Source: Oxalobacteraceae bacterium OTU3CAMAD1 (lineage in GTDB: Bacteria > Pseudomonadota > Gammaproteobacteria > Burkholderiales > Burkholderiaceae_D). From it: 64,000 nt of DNA. This document shows, one piece after another, positions 35,817 to 46,851 of the stretch. Location: positions 5,518,001 to 5,582,000 of the forward strand of contig CP099650.1 in the NCBI GenBank assembly GCA_024123915.1, read 5' to 3'. Below the pieces are notes generated by a model. It was given only the letters and a program-made list of their open reading frames with translations. It was not told the origin of the DNA and ran no database searches. The translations under genes and the position numbers were made by a program. Numbering within the stretch: the first letter of the stretch is position 1; each line of letters starts with the position of its first letter.

Positions 35817-36449
35817 TTAATTATTGAACACGTCCGCGCCTTTCGGCATGACGAATTTAAAGCTCGTCGCAGTCAGCGCGGGATTTTTCTCGAATTTGCT
35901 GAACGTCAGCAGCGAGGTCTGGCCGAAGGAGTCCTTCAGTTCCATCGCTTGCGGCAAGCCGTCGCGCAGGCCGATGCTGATTTGCTCGAAGCTGGTGTCC
36001 TTGGCTTTCGGCACGGCCTTGAGCCATTCCATGCCATCCCTGGTGCCCGCTTCCGACAGGGTGAAGTTCTTTTCCAGATCGTTGCTGCCGAACAGAATCG
36101 CCGCCGGCGACGAACCCAGCGCGCTGCCCAGCTGCTTGACGGTGACCTGGTTCAGGTCCTTGTCGTAGACGTACAGCTTTTCGCCGTCGGCCTGCAGCAC
36201 CTGGTCGTAGGGTTTCACATACGTCCAGATGAACTTGCCCGGACGGGCGAACAGGAAGGTGCCGCTCGACGGCGGCGTCGGCTTGGCGGCCTCGCCGTTG
36301 GTGTTCTTGACCTGGCGCTGGGTGAACTCGCCCTTGGCCGCCTTGGTCGAGGCGACGAAGGTCTTAAACTGGTCCAGCGCCGTGGCGCCGGCCGCGCCCG
36401 CCAGCAGCAGGCCGGCGGCCAGTGCCGCTACGTTTTTCAAATACTTCAT
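35817..36449 (-). CDS. lolA: Outer-membrane lipoprotein carrier protein
   Basis: The 210-residue periplasmic chaperone takes lipoproteins from the inner-membrane LolCDE complex to LolB. A signal peptide (VAALAAGLLLAGAAGATA) is followed by the LolA fold: TKAAKGEFTQRQVKN, a PGKFIWTYVKPYDQVLQADG segment and the C-terminal FKFVMPKGADVF. It lies 18 bp after ftsK on the same strand, a common arrangement. Confidence 0.95.
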   Translation of the reverse strand: MKYLKNVAALAAGLLLAGAAGATALDQFKTFVASTKAAKGEFTQRQVKNTNGEAAKPTPPSSGTFLFARPGKFIWTYVKPYDQVLQADGEKLYVYDKDLNQVTVKQLGSALGSSPAAILFGSNDLEKNFTLSEAGTRDGMEWLKAVPKAKDTSFEQISIGLRDGLPQAMELKDSFGQTSLLTFSKFEKNPALTATSFKFVMPKGADVFNN

Positions 36450-36467
36450 ACGTTGTCTATTCCTTGG

Positions 36468-38849
36468 TTATTCAGCACTGGCGGCGGGCGCCAGGATCTC
36501 GCGGTTGCCGTTCGATTGCATCGGCGACACGACACCGCTATTTTCCATCTGTTCCAGCAAACGCGCCGCGCGGTTATAGCCGATGCGCAAATGGCGCTGC
36601 ACCAGCGAAATCGAGGCGCGACGGTTCTTCAACACCACCTGCACCGCCTGGTCGTACATCGGATCGGCTTCGCCGCCGCCCTCGCCGGCTGCCGCGCCAT
36701 CGGCGCCGCCCTCGCCTTCCAGGGTGCCGCCTTCGAGGATGCCGTCGATATAGTTCGGCTCGCCCGTGGTCTTGAGGTGCTTGACGACGCGGTGCACCTC
36801 GTCATCGGAGACGAACGCGCCGTGGACACGCACCGGCAAGCCCGTCCCCGGCGGCATGTACAGCATGTCGCCCATGCCCAGCAGCGCCTCCGCGCCCATC
36901 TGGTCGAGAATGGTGCGCGAGTCGATCTTCGACGACACCTGGAACGCGATACGGGTCGGGATGTTCGCCTTGATCAGGCCGGTAATCACATCCACAGATG
37001 GACGCTGCGTCGCCAGAATCAAGTGCAAACCGGCCGCACGAGCCTTTTGCGCGATACGGGCGATCAATTCCTCGACCTTTTTGCCGACGACCATCATCAG
37101 GTCGGCCAGCTCGTCGATGATGATGACGATGGTCGGCAGTTTTTCCAGCGGCTCCGGCGAATCGGGCGTGATGCTGAACGGATTCGGGATCAGTTCCTCG
37201 CGCTTCTTGGCCTCGGCGATCTTGGCGTTGTAGCCGGCCAGGTTACGCACGCCCAGCTTGGACATCAGCTTGTAGCGGCGCTCCATCTCGTTCACGGCCC
37301 AATTCAGCGCGTGGCCGGCCTGGCGCATGTCGGTCACGACCGGCGCCAGCAGGTGCGGAATGCCTTCGTACACCGACATCTCCAGCATCTTCGGATCGAT
37401 CAGGATCATGCGCACGTCGGCCGGATCGGACTTGTACAGCAGCGACAGGATGGTGGCGTTGATACCCACCGATTTACCCGAGCCTGTGGTACCGGCCACC
37501 AGCAAGTGCGGCATCTTCGCCAGGTCGGCCACCACGGCCTTGCCGGCGATGTCCTTGCCCAGCGCCACGGTCAGCGGCGACGGATTGTCGTTGTAGACCT
37601 TGGAACCGACGATCTCGCTCAGGCGCACGATCTGGCGCTTGGCGTTCGGCAGCTCCAGCGCCATGTAATTTTTGCCGGGGATGGTTTCTACCACGCGGAT
37701 CGACGTCAGCGACAGCGAGCGCGCCAAATCGCGCGCCAGGCCGACGATCTGGCTGCCCTTGACGCCGGTGGCCGGTTCGATCTCGTAACGGGTGACCACC
37801 GGACCCGGATACGCCGCCACGACCTTGGCTTCGACGCCGAAGTCCGACAGCTTTTTCTCGATCAGGCGGCTGGTGAATTCCAAGGTCTCGACGGACACGG
37901 TTTCCTGCACCTCGGCGGCCTCGTCCAGCAGCGACAATGGGGGCAACTGGCCGTCCCCGCTCAGGTCCTGGAACAGCACTGCCTGGCGTTCCTTCTCGAC
38001 GCGCTCGGACTTGACCACCGCCACCACCTGCGGCTCGATCTTGACCGGCGCAGACACCACGTGTTTTTCCACATGCTTGGCGCGCTCGATGACAACCACT
38101 TCCTCGCGCTTGACGGCGGCCACTTCGCCCTGGCGGCGGTCTTCGCGGTACTGGTAGCGCTGGATGAACCATTCGATGCCGGTCTCGATGGCGTAGCCGA
38201 TGCGCTCGGCCACGGCCAGCCACGACACGTGGAAGAACAGGCTGAAACCCAGGCCGAACAGCAGCAGCAACAGCAAGGTCGCGCCGGTGAAACCGAACGC
38301 CACGTGAGCGGAATGACCGATCAGCTCGCCCAGCACGCCGCCCGGCGCGCGCGGCAGTTCCGCGTGCAGCGAGTACATGCGCAGGTATTCGAGCCCGACG
38401 CTGCCGGCGAACAGCAGCAGGAAGCCGATCGCGCGTATCAGCCCCTCCTGCGCGTGCTCGGGGTCCGCTTCCTTCGACATCACGTATTTTTGGGTCAGCT
38501 GGCGGTAGCCGTTCCAGACCAGGCGCAGCAGGCAAAACGCCCACCACCAAGCGGAGATACCGAAGATATACAGCAACAGGTCCGACAGCCAGGCGCCGGC
38601 GCGCCCGCCCAGGTTGGTAACTTTGGGAACCAGGGTCTCGTGCGACCAGCCCGGGTCCATTTTGTTGTAGCTGGCCAGGATCAGAACGAAATACAGGCCC
38701 AGCACGGCCAGCGCGAGCCAGCGCGCCTCCGACAGCAGCCGCACCAGCCGGTTTGGCAGTGGTTGGCGCTCGGTCGGGGTGCGGGTATAGCCCGGCGAGG
38801 AGGAAGTTCCAGTTTTTGGCACTCGCTCCTGAACTTTTTTACTGCTCAT
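36468..38849 (-). CDS. ftsK: DNA translocase FtsK
   Basis: The 793-residue protein moves chromosome termini through the closing septum. Four transmembrane helices lie within residues ~45-215, followed by a short linker, the alpha/beta motor domain with Walker [13 protein letters not shown] and Walker [14 protein letters not shown], and the gamma winged helix near the end ([21 protein letters not shown]) that reads KOPS sites. The linker is much shorter than in E. coli, as usual outside enterics. It is divergent from trxB and is followed by lolA. Confidence 0.96.
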   Translation of the reverse strand: MSSKKVQERVPKTGTSSSPGYTRTPTERQPLPNRLVRLLSEARWLALAVLGLYFVLILASYNKMDPGWSHETLVPKVTNLGGRAGAWLSDLLLYIFGISAWWWAFCLLRLVWNGYRQLTQKYVMSKEADPEHAQEGLIRAIGFLLLFAGSVGLEYLRMYSLHAELPRAPGGVLGELIGHSAHVAFGFTGATLLLLLLFGLGFSLFFHVSWLAVAERIGYAIETGIEWFIQRYQYREDRRQGEVAAVKREEVVVIERAKHVEKHVVSAPVKIEPQVVAVVKSERVEKERQAVLFQDLSGDGQLPPLSLLDEAAEVQETVSVETLEFTSRLIEKKLSDFGVEAKVVAAYPGPVVTRYEIEPATGVKGSQIVGLARDLARSLSLTSIRVVETIPGKNYMALELPNAKRQIVRLSEIVGSKVYNDNPSPLTVALGKDIAGKAVVADLAKMPHLLVAGTTGSGKSVGINATILSLLYKSDPADVRMILIDPKMLEMSVYEGIPHLLAPVVTDMRQAGHALNWAVNEMERRYKLMSKLGVRNLAGYNAKIAEAKKREELIPNPFSITPDSPEPLEKLPTIVIIIDELADLMMVVGKKVEELIARIAQKARAAGLHLILATQRPSVDVITGLIKANIPTRIAFQVSSKIDSRTILDQMGAEALLGMGDMLYMPPGTGLPVRVHGAFVSDDEVHRVVKHLKTTGEPNYIDGILEGGTLEGEGGADGAAAGEGGGEADPMYDQAVQVVLKNRRASISLVQRHLRIGYNRAARLLEQMENSGVVSPMQSNGNREILAPAASAE

Positions 38850-38999
38850 AGGTATTAAGGTGTTGCAACGTTAGCGAGGAGGAAATATTCATATATGGGT
38901 ATTTTACGTCATCAGCAGTACATACGGCCCGACGATTCATCCTCCAAGCCTGGTTGCACTATAATCTTGTATTGCCTGCGTGAATGCAATGGTTACTGA

Positions 39000-40025
<1,026 letters not shown>

Positions 40026-40027
40026 CT

Positions 40028-40696
40028 GTGGGCCTGAAAGACTTCGCCGACCTGAAATCCTTGGCCAAGCAGCTCAAGGAACAGGCCGAGACGCGCGCGG
40101 CCGCCGAGGCCGAGCGCGTCAAACGGGAAAAAGTGCAAGCGGTGGAAGCGAATATCTTCCAGTCCAGCGTGGGCGGCGTCAAGCGCATGCCCGTGTCGGA
40201 CCGCTATGTGCCGTCGCTGCCGAAGTCGGCCGGCGGTGTCGCCGCGCCGGCGCGCAAGCTGACGCAGGCGGAGGACGACGCGGCTGTGCTGCGCGAGTCG
40301 CTGTCGGACCTGTTTGAAGTCGATCATTATCTGGAAGAAGACCCGGCGCTCAACTACGCCGCGCCGGGTGTCGGCCCGGACATCGTCAAGAAGATGCGCA
40401 AGGGCCATTGGCCGGTGCAGGACGAGCTCGATTTGCACGGCTTGCGGCGCGACGCCGCGCGCGACGCCATCGGCGATTTCCTGCGCAAGTCGGCGATGCG
40501 CAACCACCGCTGCGTGTGCGTGATCCACGGGCGCGGCTTCGGCTCCAAGAGCCAGGAGCCGGTGCTCAAGTCGATGGTGCACAGCTGGCTGGTGCAGAAG
40601 GAGGAAGTGGTCGCCTTCTGCCAGGCGCGTCCGTCCGAGGGCGGCGAAGGCGCGTTGATCGTGTTGTTGCGCGCCGCGTTGGCACCGCAACGGTAA
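40028..40696 (+). CDS. Smr (MutS2 C-terminal) domain protein
   Basis: The 222-residue protein begins at a GTG two bases after trxB. A charged coiled N-terminus (LKSLAKQLKEQAETRAAAEA) leads to the Smr domain: ELDLHGLRRDAARDAIGDF and CVIHGRGFGSK, the LDxH and HGxG motifs of Smr nucleases. Stand-alone Smr proteins cut or bind branched DNA or RNA; the exact target here is unknown. The larger ORF starting at 39977 overlaps trxB and is not used. Confidence 0.9.
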   Translation: MGLKDFADLKSLAKQLKEQAETRAAAEAERVKREKVQAVEANIFQSSVGGVKRMPVSDRYVPSLPKSAGGVAAPARKLTQAEDDAAVLRESLSDLFEVDHYLEEDPALNYAAPGVGPDIVKKMRKGHWPVQDELDLHGLRRDAARDAIGDFLRKSAMRNHRCVCVIHGRGFGSKSQEPVLKSMVHSWLVQKEEVVAFCQARPSEGGEGALIVLLRAALAPQR

Positions 40697-40711
40697 ATTC
40701 CGCAACGGAGA

Positions 40712-40876
40712 CACGTAGGGCGGATTAGCGCAGCGTAATCGGCCATGCATGCGCCGTCGGCGGCCCACACATGGCCGATTACGGCGTTCCGCCTCTCAAG
40801 TCCTCCGGCAGGAGGACGCTCCTTCGATGTGCCCCCGGGGCGGTTAGCGGGCATCGCCCGCTAACCGCCCTACGTG
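40712..40876 (+). repeat. Dispersed palindromic element, composite copy 5
   Basis: It begins as a normal copy (type-1 left arm, then ACGGCGTTCCGCCT of the type-2 arm), but at about 40796 the expected end is replaced by ~66 bp. This insert holds TCCTCC-GGCA-GGAGGA (40801-40816) and a 15-bp-arm hairpin GGGCGGTTAGCGGGC-ATC-(inverse) at 40838-40870, then the common CTACGTG end. Confidence 0.8.
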
Positions 40877-40950
40877 CCTATTACTTGACTCACACGTAAG
40901 TGTTGCGGCATGTTAACCTACGGACATTCCCACTTTGTCCGCATGCCTAC

Positions 40951-41580
40951 ATGAAGCCAGTCCCCGTCCACGATTCCCTGATCGTCATCATCGAAATCGT
41001 GGCCATCCTGGTCGGTGCCTTCTCCGGCTTCGTCGAGGCGCGCCGCAAGCGCATGGACTTGGTCGGCGTCTTCACCGTCGCCTTCATCACCGCGTTCGGC
41101 GGCGGCACCCTGCGCGACATCCTGCTCGACCGCCGTCCGCTGTTCTGGGTCATGCACCAGGAATACGCGATCCTCATCTTCGTGCTGGCGCTGATCGCCG
41201 TGCCGCTGATGCGCACCTTGCGCCAGATCCTCTCCGAACGCCTGATCGTCATCGCCGACGCCATCGGCTTGGGCCTGTTCGCCGTGGCCGGCGTGTCGCA
41301 GGCGCAGGCGGCCGGCATGCCGTTGTTCATCGCCTCGATGATGGGGGTGATCACCGGCATCTTCGGCGGCGTGCTGCGCGACATCGTCTGCAACGAGGTG
41401 CCGATGGTCTTCCGCGACGGTAAACCCTACGCCATCTGCGCCTTCTTCGGCTGCTGGATGTATATCGGCCTGCAGTACACCGGCGTCAGCGACGACTACG
41501 CGCTGTGGGTCAGCGCCACCTTCATCACCACCTTGCGGCTGGTGACGTGGAAGTTCGACTTGCGTATCGGACGCCACTAA
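40951..41580 (+). CDS. TRIC-type cation channel family protein (UPF0126)
   Basis: The 209-residue inner-membrane protein has about seven helices in two repeats, each with a glycine-rich kink: FITAFGGGTLRDILLDRRP and GVITGIFGGVLRDIVCNEVP. That duplicated GGGxxRD pattern marks the UPF0126/YicG (prokaryotic TRIC) family of trimeric potassium-permeable channels. The start ATG 40951 fits the first helix. It stands alone after a repeat element. Confidence 0.9.
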   Translation: MKPVPVHDSLIVIIEIVAILVGAFSGFVEARRKRMDLVGVFTVAFITAFGGGTLRDILLDRRPLFWVMHQEYAILIFVLALIAVPLMRTLRQILSERLIVIADAIGLGLFAVAGVSQAQAAGMPLFIASMMGVITGIFGGVLRDIVCNEVPMVFRDGKPYAICAFFGCWMYIGLQYTGVSDDYALWVSATFITTLRLVTWKFDLRIGRH

Positions 41581-41723
41581 ACTGCGATCAGGCTTTCCGC
41601 TCAACAAGGTGATTTATTTACTATTGTTGTGCGAACACGGTTGACCTCGCCTCCCCAAAAAATGACTATTGTTGCAGCGTGCCGGCGCGTCCAAACAACA
41701 TCTACAACATTCGGGAGACACAA

Positions 41724-43457
41724 TTGGACCACATCACTCTGCGCGCGCTCACCGGCGCGGCGGCGCTGACCCTGCTCGCCGGTTGCGGCGGCGGCTCGGC
41801 CGACACCACCAACAACAACCCCAACCGCCTCAACGCCGAGACCGTCGTCTCGGCGGCCGCCGCCGAATCCTTCGGCCTGACCGAGGACGCCAACTTCTAC
41901 ACCGTCGACACCGGCGCCGGCCTGGTCTTCAAGATCCGCCGCACCGACAACGGCGTCAGCACGCAGTCGGCAGGCGACATCGCCTCGATGGTCTACAACG
42001 GCGTGCAGTACCAGGACCAGTCGCGCGGCTCGCAACTCAATTCCGGCTTCGATTTCCTGTACACGGGCGTCTCGGCGGTCAGCGTCAGCGCCGCCACCGT
42101 CGGCACCGACACCATCAAGATCACGGTGCGGGGCGGCGACCTGACGCACTACTATCTGGCGCGCCGGGGCCAGCCCAACATCTACATGGGCACCCACTTC
42201 ACCACCGAACCGAGCACCCTGGGGCTGGCGCGCTTCATCGTGCGCGTGCCGATCGCCGTGCTGCCGAACGGGCCGGTGGCGTCCGACATCCGCAACAACA
42301 CCGGCGCCATCGAGTCCGGCGACGTGTTCGGCATGGCCAACGGCGAGACGCGCTCCAAGCACTATTCGAACATTCGCCTGAAGGACTGGCGCTACTTCGG
42401 CGCCACCGGCCCCGGCGTGGGCCTTTGGATGGTGCGCGACAATAACGAAGGCAATTCGGGCGGCCCGTTCTACCGCAGCCTGATCAACCAGGCCACCTCC
42501 ACCAACCAGGAGCTGACCTACATCATCAACTACGGCGAGGGCCAGACCGAGGCCTTCCGTCCTGGCATCCTCAACACCTACACGATGAGCTTCACCGGCG
42601 GCGGCGCCCCGGCCACGCCCGACACCTCATGGTTCGCCGGCATGGGCATGACCGGCTACGTGCCGGCCAGCGCGCGCGGCGGCATCGCCGGGGTGGGCAT
42701 CGGCAACCGCGCCACCAACCACAACTACACGGTCGGCTTCGCCAACGCCACCGCGCAGTACTGGGTCGACGCCGACAGCGCCAACGGCCACTTCGACAGC
42801 CGGGGCATGATCCCCGGCACCTACACGATGACGATCTACAAGAACGAGCTGGCGGTCGACACCCGCAGCGTCACCATCACGGCCGGCGGCATGACCACGC
42901 TCAATACGATCAACATCGCCAACGACCCGGGCAGCACGGCGGCGCTGTGGCGCATCGGCGACTGGGACGGCACGCCGCTCGAGTTCCGCAACGGCGCCAA
43001 GGTCAGCACGATGCACCCGTCCGATGTGCGCATGGCGTCGTGGACGGTGCCGGACTACGTGATCGGCTCGTCGAACGCGGCGACCGGCTTCCCGGCCTAC
43101 CAGTGGAAGGACATCAACAACAACACCGTGATCCGCTTTAACCTGACGTCCGGCCAGATCAGGAACTACACCTTGCGCGCGGGGATCACGGTCGCCGCCG
43201 CCGGTGGCCGGCCCAAGATCGCCGTCAACGGCTGGAGCTCGGCCAATCCGGCCGCGTCGACCCAGCCGAAGACGCGCACGCTCACGGTCGGCATCTACCG
43301 GGGCAACAACACCACGTACAGTTTCGACATCCCGGCCAGCGCGCTGGTGGTCGGGCAGAACACGGTGACGTTGACGGCCATTAGCGGCACCACCAGCACC
43401 GGCTGGCTGAGCCCGGGCTATTCGTGGGACGCGGTCGACATGATCCCGGCGCCGTAG
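41724..43457 (+). CDS. Rhamnogalacturonan lyase (PL4), lipoprotein
   Basis: A GGGAGA site precedes TTG 41724, giving a 577-residue product with lipobox TLLAGC (Cys in the first 20 residues). The PL4 domain order is visible: catalytic beta-sandwich (GGDLTHYYLARRG, MGTHFTTEPSTLGLARFIVR, KDWRYFGATGPGVGLWMVRD), a fibronectin-like domain (MIPGTYTMTIYKNELAV) and a C-terminal carbohydrate-binding domain with RIGDWDGTP and NGWSSANP. It cleaves rhamnogalacturonan I of plant pectin at the cell surface. The gene converges on a large TonB-dependent receptor. Confidence 0.88.
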   Translation: MDHITLRALTGAAALTLLAGCGGGSADTTNNNPNRLNAETVVSAAAAESFGLTEDANFYTVDTGAGLVFKIRRTDNGVSTQSAGDIASMVYNGVQYQDQSRGSQLNSGFDFLYTGVSAVSVSAATVGTDTIKITVRGGDLTHYYLARRGQPNIYMGTHFTTEPSTLGLARFIVRVPIAVLPNGPVASDIRNNTGAIESGDVFGMANGETRSKHYSNIRLKDWRYFGATGPGVGLWMVRDNNEGNSGGPFYRSLINQATSTNQELTYIINYGEGQTEAFRPGILNTYTMSFTGGGAPATPDTSWFAGMGMTGYVPASARGGIAGVGIGNRATNHNYTVGFANATAQYWVDADSANGHFDSRGMIPGTYTMTIYKNELAVDTRSVTITAGGMTTLNTINIANDPGSTAALWRIGDWDGTPLEFRNGAKVSTMHPSDVRMASWTVPDYVIGSSNAATGFPAYQWKDINNNTVIRFNLTSGQIRNYTLRAGITVAAAGGRPKIAVNGWSSANPAASTQPKTRTLTVGIYRGNNTTYSFDIPASALVVGQNTVTLTAISGTTSTGWLSPGYSWDAVDMIPAP

Positions 43458-43503
43458 CCCCCAACCCCGCGTGCGTTTGACGGGACGCATGCGCCGCCGC
43501 TTA

Positions 43504-43531
43504 GGGGTCGTACCCCAAGGGGTACGACCCC
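43504..43531. repeat. Hairpin family 2, copy 2
   Basis: GGGGTCGTACCCC-AA-GGGGTACGACCCC has exact 13-bp arms. Compared with the copy at 34396, TG has become GT in one arm and CA has become AC in the other, so pairing is kept. Confidence 0.85.
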
Positions 43532-43568
43532 GCTTAGCCGTGCGGGTTGGCAGCCACCCGCAAAGACG

Positions 43569-43601
43569 AAAAAAATCCCGCGCGGGAAAACCCGGGCGGG
43601 A
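43569..43601 (-). terminator. Terminator of TonB receptor 1
   Basis: TCCCGCGCGGG and CCCGGGCGGGA form a stem with one mismatch around AAAA. On the minus strand it is followed by a T7 run, 57 bases after the receptor stop codon. Confidence 0.75.
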
Positions 43602-43657
43602 CAAAGATCGCCGGCGCGGAGAGCCTCCCCGCCGGCGGATCGAGGATTACGACGCGA

Positions 43658-46600
43658 TCAGAACGCGTATGTTGCTTGCACGGTGTAGCGCGGACCGCTC
43701 ATGAAGACCTGGCGGGTGAAGTCGCCCGCGTGCTGCTCCATGACCTGACGCGTGTAGGTGTTCGTCAGGTTGGTCCCCAGGATGCCGACGCGGAACTTGT
43801 CCGTGAAGTCGTAGAAAATCGACGCGTCCACCTGGCCGTAGCCGGCCTGGTACAACGGCAAACCGAAGGCCTGATCGTTGTTGGTCGTCGGGATCAGGTA
43901 CTTGTCAGCAGGGGCGGCCGGATTCGTGTTCAGGCCGTTGTTGCCGCGGCTGCCCCACTGGGTCACGCCCAGCAGGTAACGCGAGCGCCAGTTGTAGGCC
44001 ACGCGCATCGACAAGCCGTGCGCTTCATACATGAGCGCCAGGTTGACCGTGTGACGCGACAAGCCCTGCAACGGGGTCTTGCCGAACGCGCGTCCATCGG
44101 TATCGCAGCCGTTGATGAACAGGTTGAAGTTGGTCGACGCGTCGTTGCCCTGGCACCAGGCATTAAACACCGGCTCTTTCAGCTTGCGCTCGCTCGACAC
44201 ATAGGTCCAGCTTGCCTGACTGCCGATGCCGCGCAGCCACTCCGGCACGAAATCATAGTATTGCTGGTGGGCGATCTCGAAACCGCGGGCAAAGCCGTTG
44301 GCGCCGTTGACCGGACCGGTGACCACGAACGTGCGCGGCGTGCCGTTCACGTCGACCGCGTTGTAGCTGTAGTTCTTGGTCGTGATGATGTCCTTGAGGT
44401 CCTTGTTGAACGCCGAGAACGTCAGCGAACCGGCCTTGGCGAAGTACCACTCGGCGGTCAGGTCGACGTTGGTCGACGTGGTCGGCTTGAGCAGCGGGTT
44501 GCCGTCGCTGGTGCCGCTCAGGCTGGTGCCGTCGAAGCGCACGGCAACGGTGTTGCCCGCCGCGTCCCGGGTGGTCGTCGTGCTGTGCTGGGCGTTGAGC
44601 GTCGTCTGCACCTGGAGCTGGTTGAAGTCCGGACGCGACAGCGACTTGGCCACCGCGAAGCGGAATTGCAGCTGGTCGCTGGCCTTCATGCGCAGGTTCA
44701 GGCTAGGCAGCCAGTTGTCGTACGAATTGTTCACCGACTGCTGTTCGGCGAACGATGCGATGTCGATCAGGTTGCCCTGGCCGGTCGGGACCACGCCGCT
44801 GTTGCCGGCGGTCGGGAGGGACGGCCGCGTGAACGAGACGTAACCGCTGCCGGCGCCCGTCGTCTTGACGTAGCGGATGCCGACGTTGCCGTCGATTGGG
44901 TACTTGAGGTTATCCCAGCCGAAGCGCAGCTGCGTGTACGCGGCACGTGTCTTCTCGGTCTGCGTGTTGTTGGCGGCCGGATCGTTGAAGCTCGCCGCTT
45001 TCCACGGATCGCAGGTCGAGCCTTTTTCGGCGCAGAGCACGTCGTGGTAAGAGTGGATCTTGCTCCATTGGTCGGGGAAGCCGCGCACGGTCGCCTCGTC
45101 GGCGAACAGCATCGGCGGGATGTTGTATTTGCCGCCGAAGAAGTTATCCATCGTCTGCAGCGACGAGCCACCGGCGAAGCGCGGATCGTTCAGGCGGGCC
45201 ACGCCGTTGATCTGCCAGCCTTCCATCCACGGGAAGGTGATCGCCGACCAGTTGTAGAACTTCTGGGCCTTGTGGTTCTCGCCTTCGCGATTGGCCAGGC
45301 GCACGCCGAAGCGGATGTCTTTCAGCACCGGGTCGTCGAACGAGAACTTGACGTCCGATTTCCATGCTTTCTGGTTGGCCGAGGCGCGGTCCAGCGCTTC
45401 CTGGGTATAGGCCCAGTAGTAGTTTTTCGGGTCGGCCATGTAGGCCGCCGAACCAAGGCCGATCTGCGGCACCTTGCCGGTCATGTCCATGGTCTGGTCC
45501 GGCAGGATGAAGCCGGTCGACACGTCGGCGTCGAAACCTTCCGTGGTCGAATGCACATGCTGGAAGTCGTTGGTCCAGGTCAGGTCCGGCGTGATGCGCC
45601 ATTGGACGTTGAGCGAGGTGTCGCGGGTCTCGGATTCACGCGTGTTGATACGCTGCGAGCTGTTGAACGGCGAACCGCCATAGGTCGGGTTCGAGATCGT
45701 GCCGCTCTGGAAGGCGCCGTTTTTGTCGAATACCGAGTTGCTGCTGGCGACCTGCTGGTACCACTTGTCCTCGGACGAGGCCACAACGTGCTCGTCGAGG
45801 TCTTCCTTGTAGTGGGTCTTGAAGTAGGTCAGCGAGGCCGTCAAGTCCTTGTTCGGCTTCCACTGCAGCGCCGCGTAATCGCCGCGGCGGGTGCGGTCGA
45901 AGTCCTGCGAGCGATAGCCCACGCCCATCGGTATCCATTGCGTCTTGGAGCGGTCGTACAGGGCCGGATCGGTGGAGTTCACGTGCGGGAAGTACGGATC
46001 GACACCGACGCCGTCCGAGCGGCTCGGGCTCTTGGCCTTGGCGAAATTGACCAGGGCGCCGACTTCGCCGAACGGCGTGCTCCAGCGGTTCGACAGCAGG
46101 ATGGTGCTGGTCGGCGAAGGTTTGCCCTCGCGCAGCGTGGAATAGGATTCGGAGAAGCCCGCCGTCCCCTTGAAGCCCTTGTAGTCGAACGGCATGGCGG
46201 TGCGCAGATTGACCAGGCCGGCGATGGCGCCTTCGACCTGCTCGGCGGACGGATTCTTGTAGACATCGACGCCGGCCATCAGCTCCGGCGACACGTCGGA
46301 GAAGCCGAGCGAGCGGCCGCCACCGGCGGAAAACGCGTCGCGGCCGTTGATTTCCGAACGCACGTAGGTCAGGCCGCGCACGGACACGCCCGAGCCCTCG
46401 ACCGACTGGCGGTTCGGGTCGCCCTGCATGTTGCGGTCGATGGTGACGCCGGCGATACGCTGCAGCACCTCGGTGACCGAACGGTCCGGCAGCTTGCCGA
46501 TGTCTTCGGCGACGATCGAGTCGACGACCTCGTCCGCTTCCTGTTTGAGTTTTTGCGCCGATTGCAGGGCGGCGCGCTGGCCGCTCACCACAACGACGGC

Positions 46601-46708
46601 CGGTGCGGCGCTGGCGCCTTCAGCTGATTGGGCCCATGCCGGGCTGGCGTGCAGCAGGACAACCTGTGCGACCGCCGCTGCGATTGCGGTTTTTTGTAAT
46701 TTGCTCAA
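43658..46708 (-). CDS. TonB-dependent receptor, Caulobacter-type
   Basis: The 1016-residue outer-membrane receptor starts at TTG 46708 behind GGGGAGA, with signal peptide [18 protein letters not shown]. The plug follows ([68 protein letters not shown]), then a long 22-strand barrel ending in YTVQATYAF with terminal Phe. The plug wording is that of the TIGR01782-type receptors used for saccharides rather than siderophores. A tryptophan-halogenase-family gene lies just upstream on the same strand, a pairing common in this receptor class. The PL4 lyase converges from the other side, so pectin fragments are a plausible cargo. The ORF continues upstream to 47629 only as antisense of the halogenase. 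Confidence 0.92.
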   Translation of the reverse strand: MSKLQKTAIAAAVAQVVLLHASPAWAQSAEGASAAPAVVVVSGQRAALQSAQKLKQEADEVVDSIVAEDIGKLPDRSVTEVLQRIAGVTIDRNMQGDPNRQSVEGSGVSVRGLTYVRSEINGRDAFSAGGGRSLGFSDVSPELMAGVDVYKNPSAEQVEGAIAGLVNLRTAMPFDYKGFKGTAGFSESYSTLREGKPSPTSTILLSNRWSTPFGEVGALVNFAKAKSPSRSDGVGVDPYFPHVNSTDPALYDRSKTQWIPMGVGYRSQDFDRTRRGDYAALQWKPNKDLTASLTYFKTHYKEDLDEHVVASSEDKWYQQVASSNSVFDKNGAFQSGTISNPTYGGSPFNSSQRINTRESETRDTSLNVQWRITPDLTWTNDFQHVHSTTEGFDADVSTGFILPDQTMDMTGKVPQIGLGSAAYMADPKNYYWAYTQEALDRASANQKAWKSDVKFSFDDPVLKDIRFGVRLANREGENHKAQKFYNWSAITFPWMEGWQINGVARLNDPRFAGGSSLQTMDNFFGGKYNIPPMLFADEATVRGFPDQWSKIHSYHDVLCAEKGSTCDPWKAASFNDPAANNTQTEKTRAAYTQLRFGWDNLKYPIDGNVGIRYVKTTGAGSGYVSFTRPSLPTAGNSGVVPTGQGNLIDIASFAEQQSVNNSYDNWLPSLNLRMKASDQLQFRFAVAKSLSRPDFNQLQVQTTLNAQHSTTTTRDAAGNTVAVRFDGTSLSGTSDGNPLLKPTTSTNVDLTAEWYFAKAGSLTFSAFNKDLKDIITTKNYSYNAVDVNGTPRTFVVTGPVNGANGFARGFEIAHQQYYDFVPEWLRGIGSQASWTYVSSERKLKEPVFNAWCQGNDASTNFNLFINGCDTDGRAFGKTPLQGLSRHTVNLALMYEAHGLSMRVAYNWRSRYLLGVTQWGSRGNNGLNTNPAAPADKYLIPTTNNDQAFGLPLYQAGYGQVDASIFYDFTDKFRVGILGTNLTNTYTRQVMEQHAGDFTRQVFMSGPRYTVQATYAF

Positions 46709-46750
46709 TTTCGTCTCCCCGCCTGTATAGGTGGTTTTTATATTTACAAG

Positions 46751-46764
46751 TGATAACGCTACAG
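46751..46764. promoter_or_regulatory. Possible LacI-type box before TonB receptor 1
   Basis: TGATAACGCTACAG shares the TGATAACG half-site with the two stronger boxes upstream of the halogenase gene. It lies 43 bases before the receptor start. The second half is degenerate. The other bases of 46709-46851 show nothing clear. Confidence 0.3.
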
Positions 46765-46851
46765 TGTTGCGTCCTGATACTGGTACCGGTTTCTTTAAGT
46801 GCTCGTTCGAAAGTTTATGCCTCCATAAGTTGGGTGATGAAATAACACATG

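Noticed and set aside
35949..38858. 969-residue plus-strand open frame opposite lolA and ftsK
   Set aside because: It spans two certain genes on the other strand and has antisense composition (RRRHDL-type runs).
43547..46627. 1026-residue plus-strand open frame opposite the TonB receptor
   Set aside because: Antisense of a clear receptor with signal peptide and terminal Phe.
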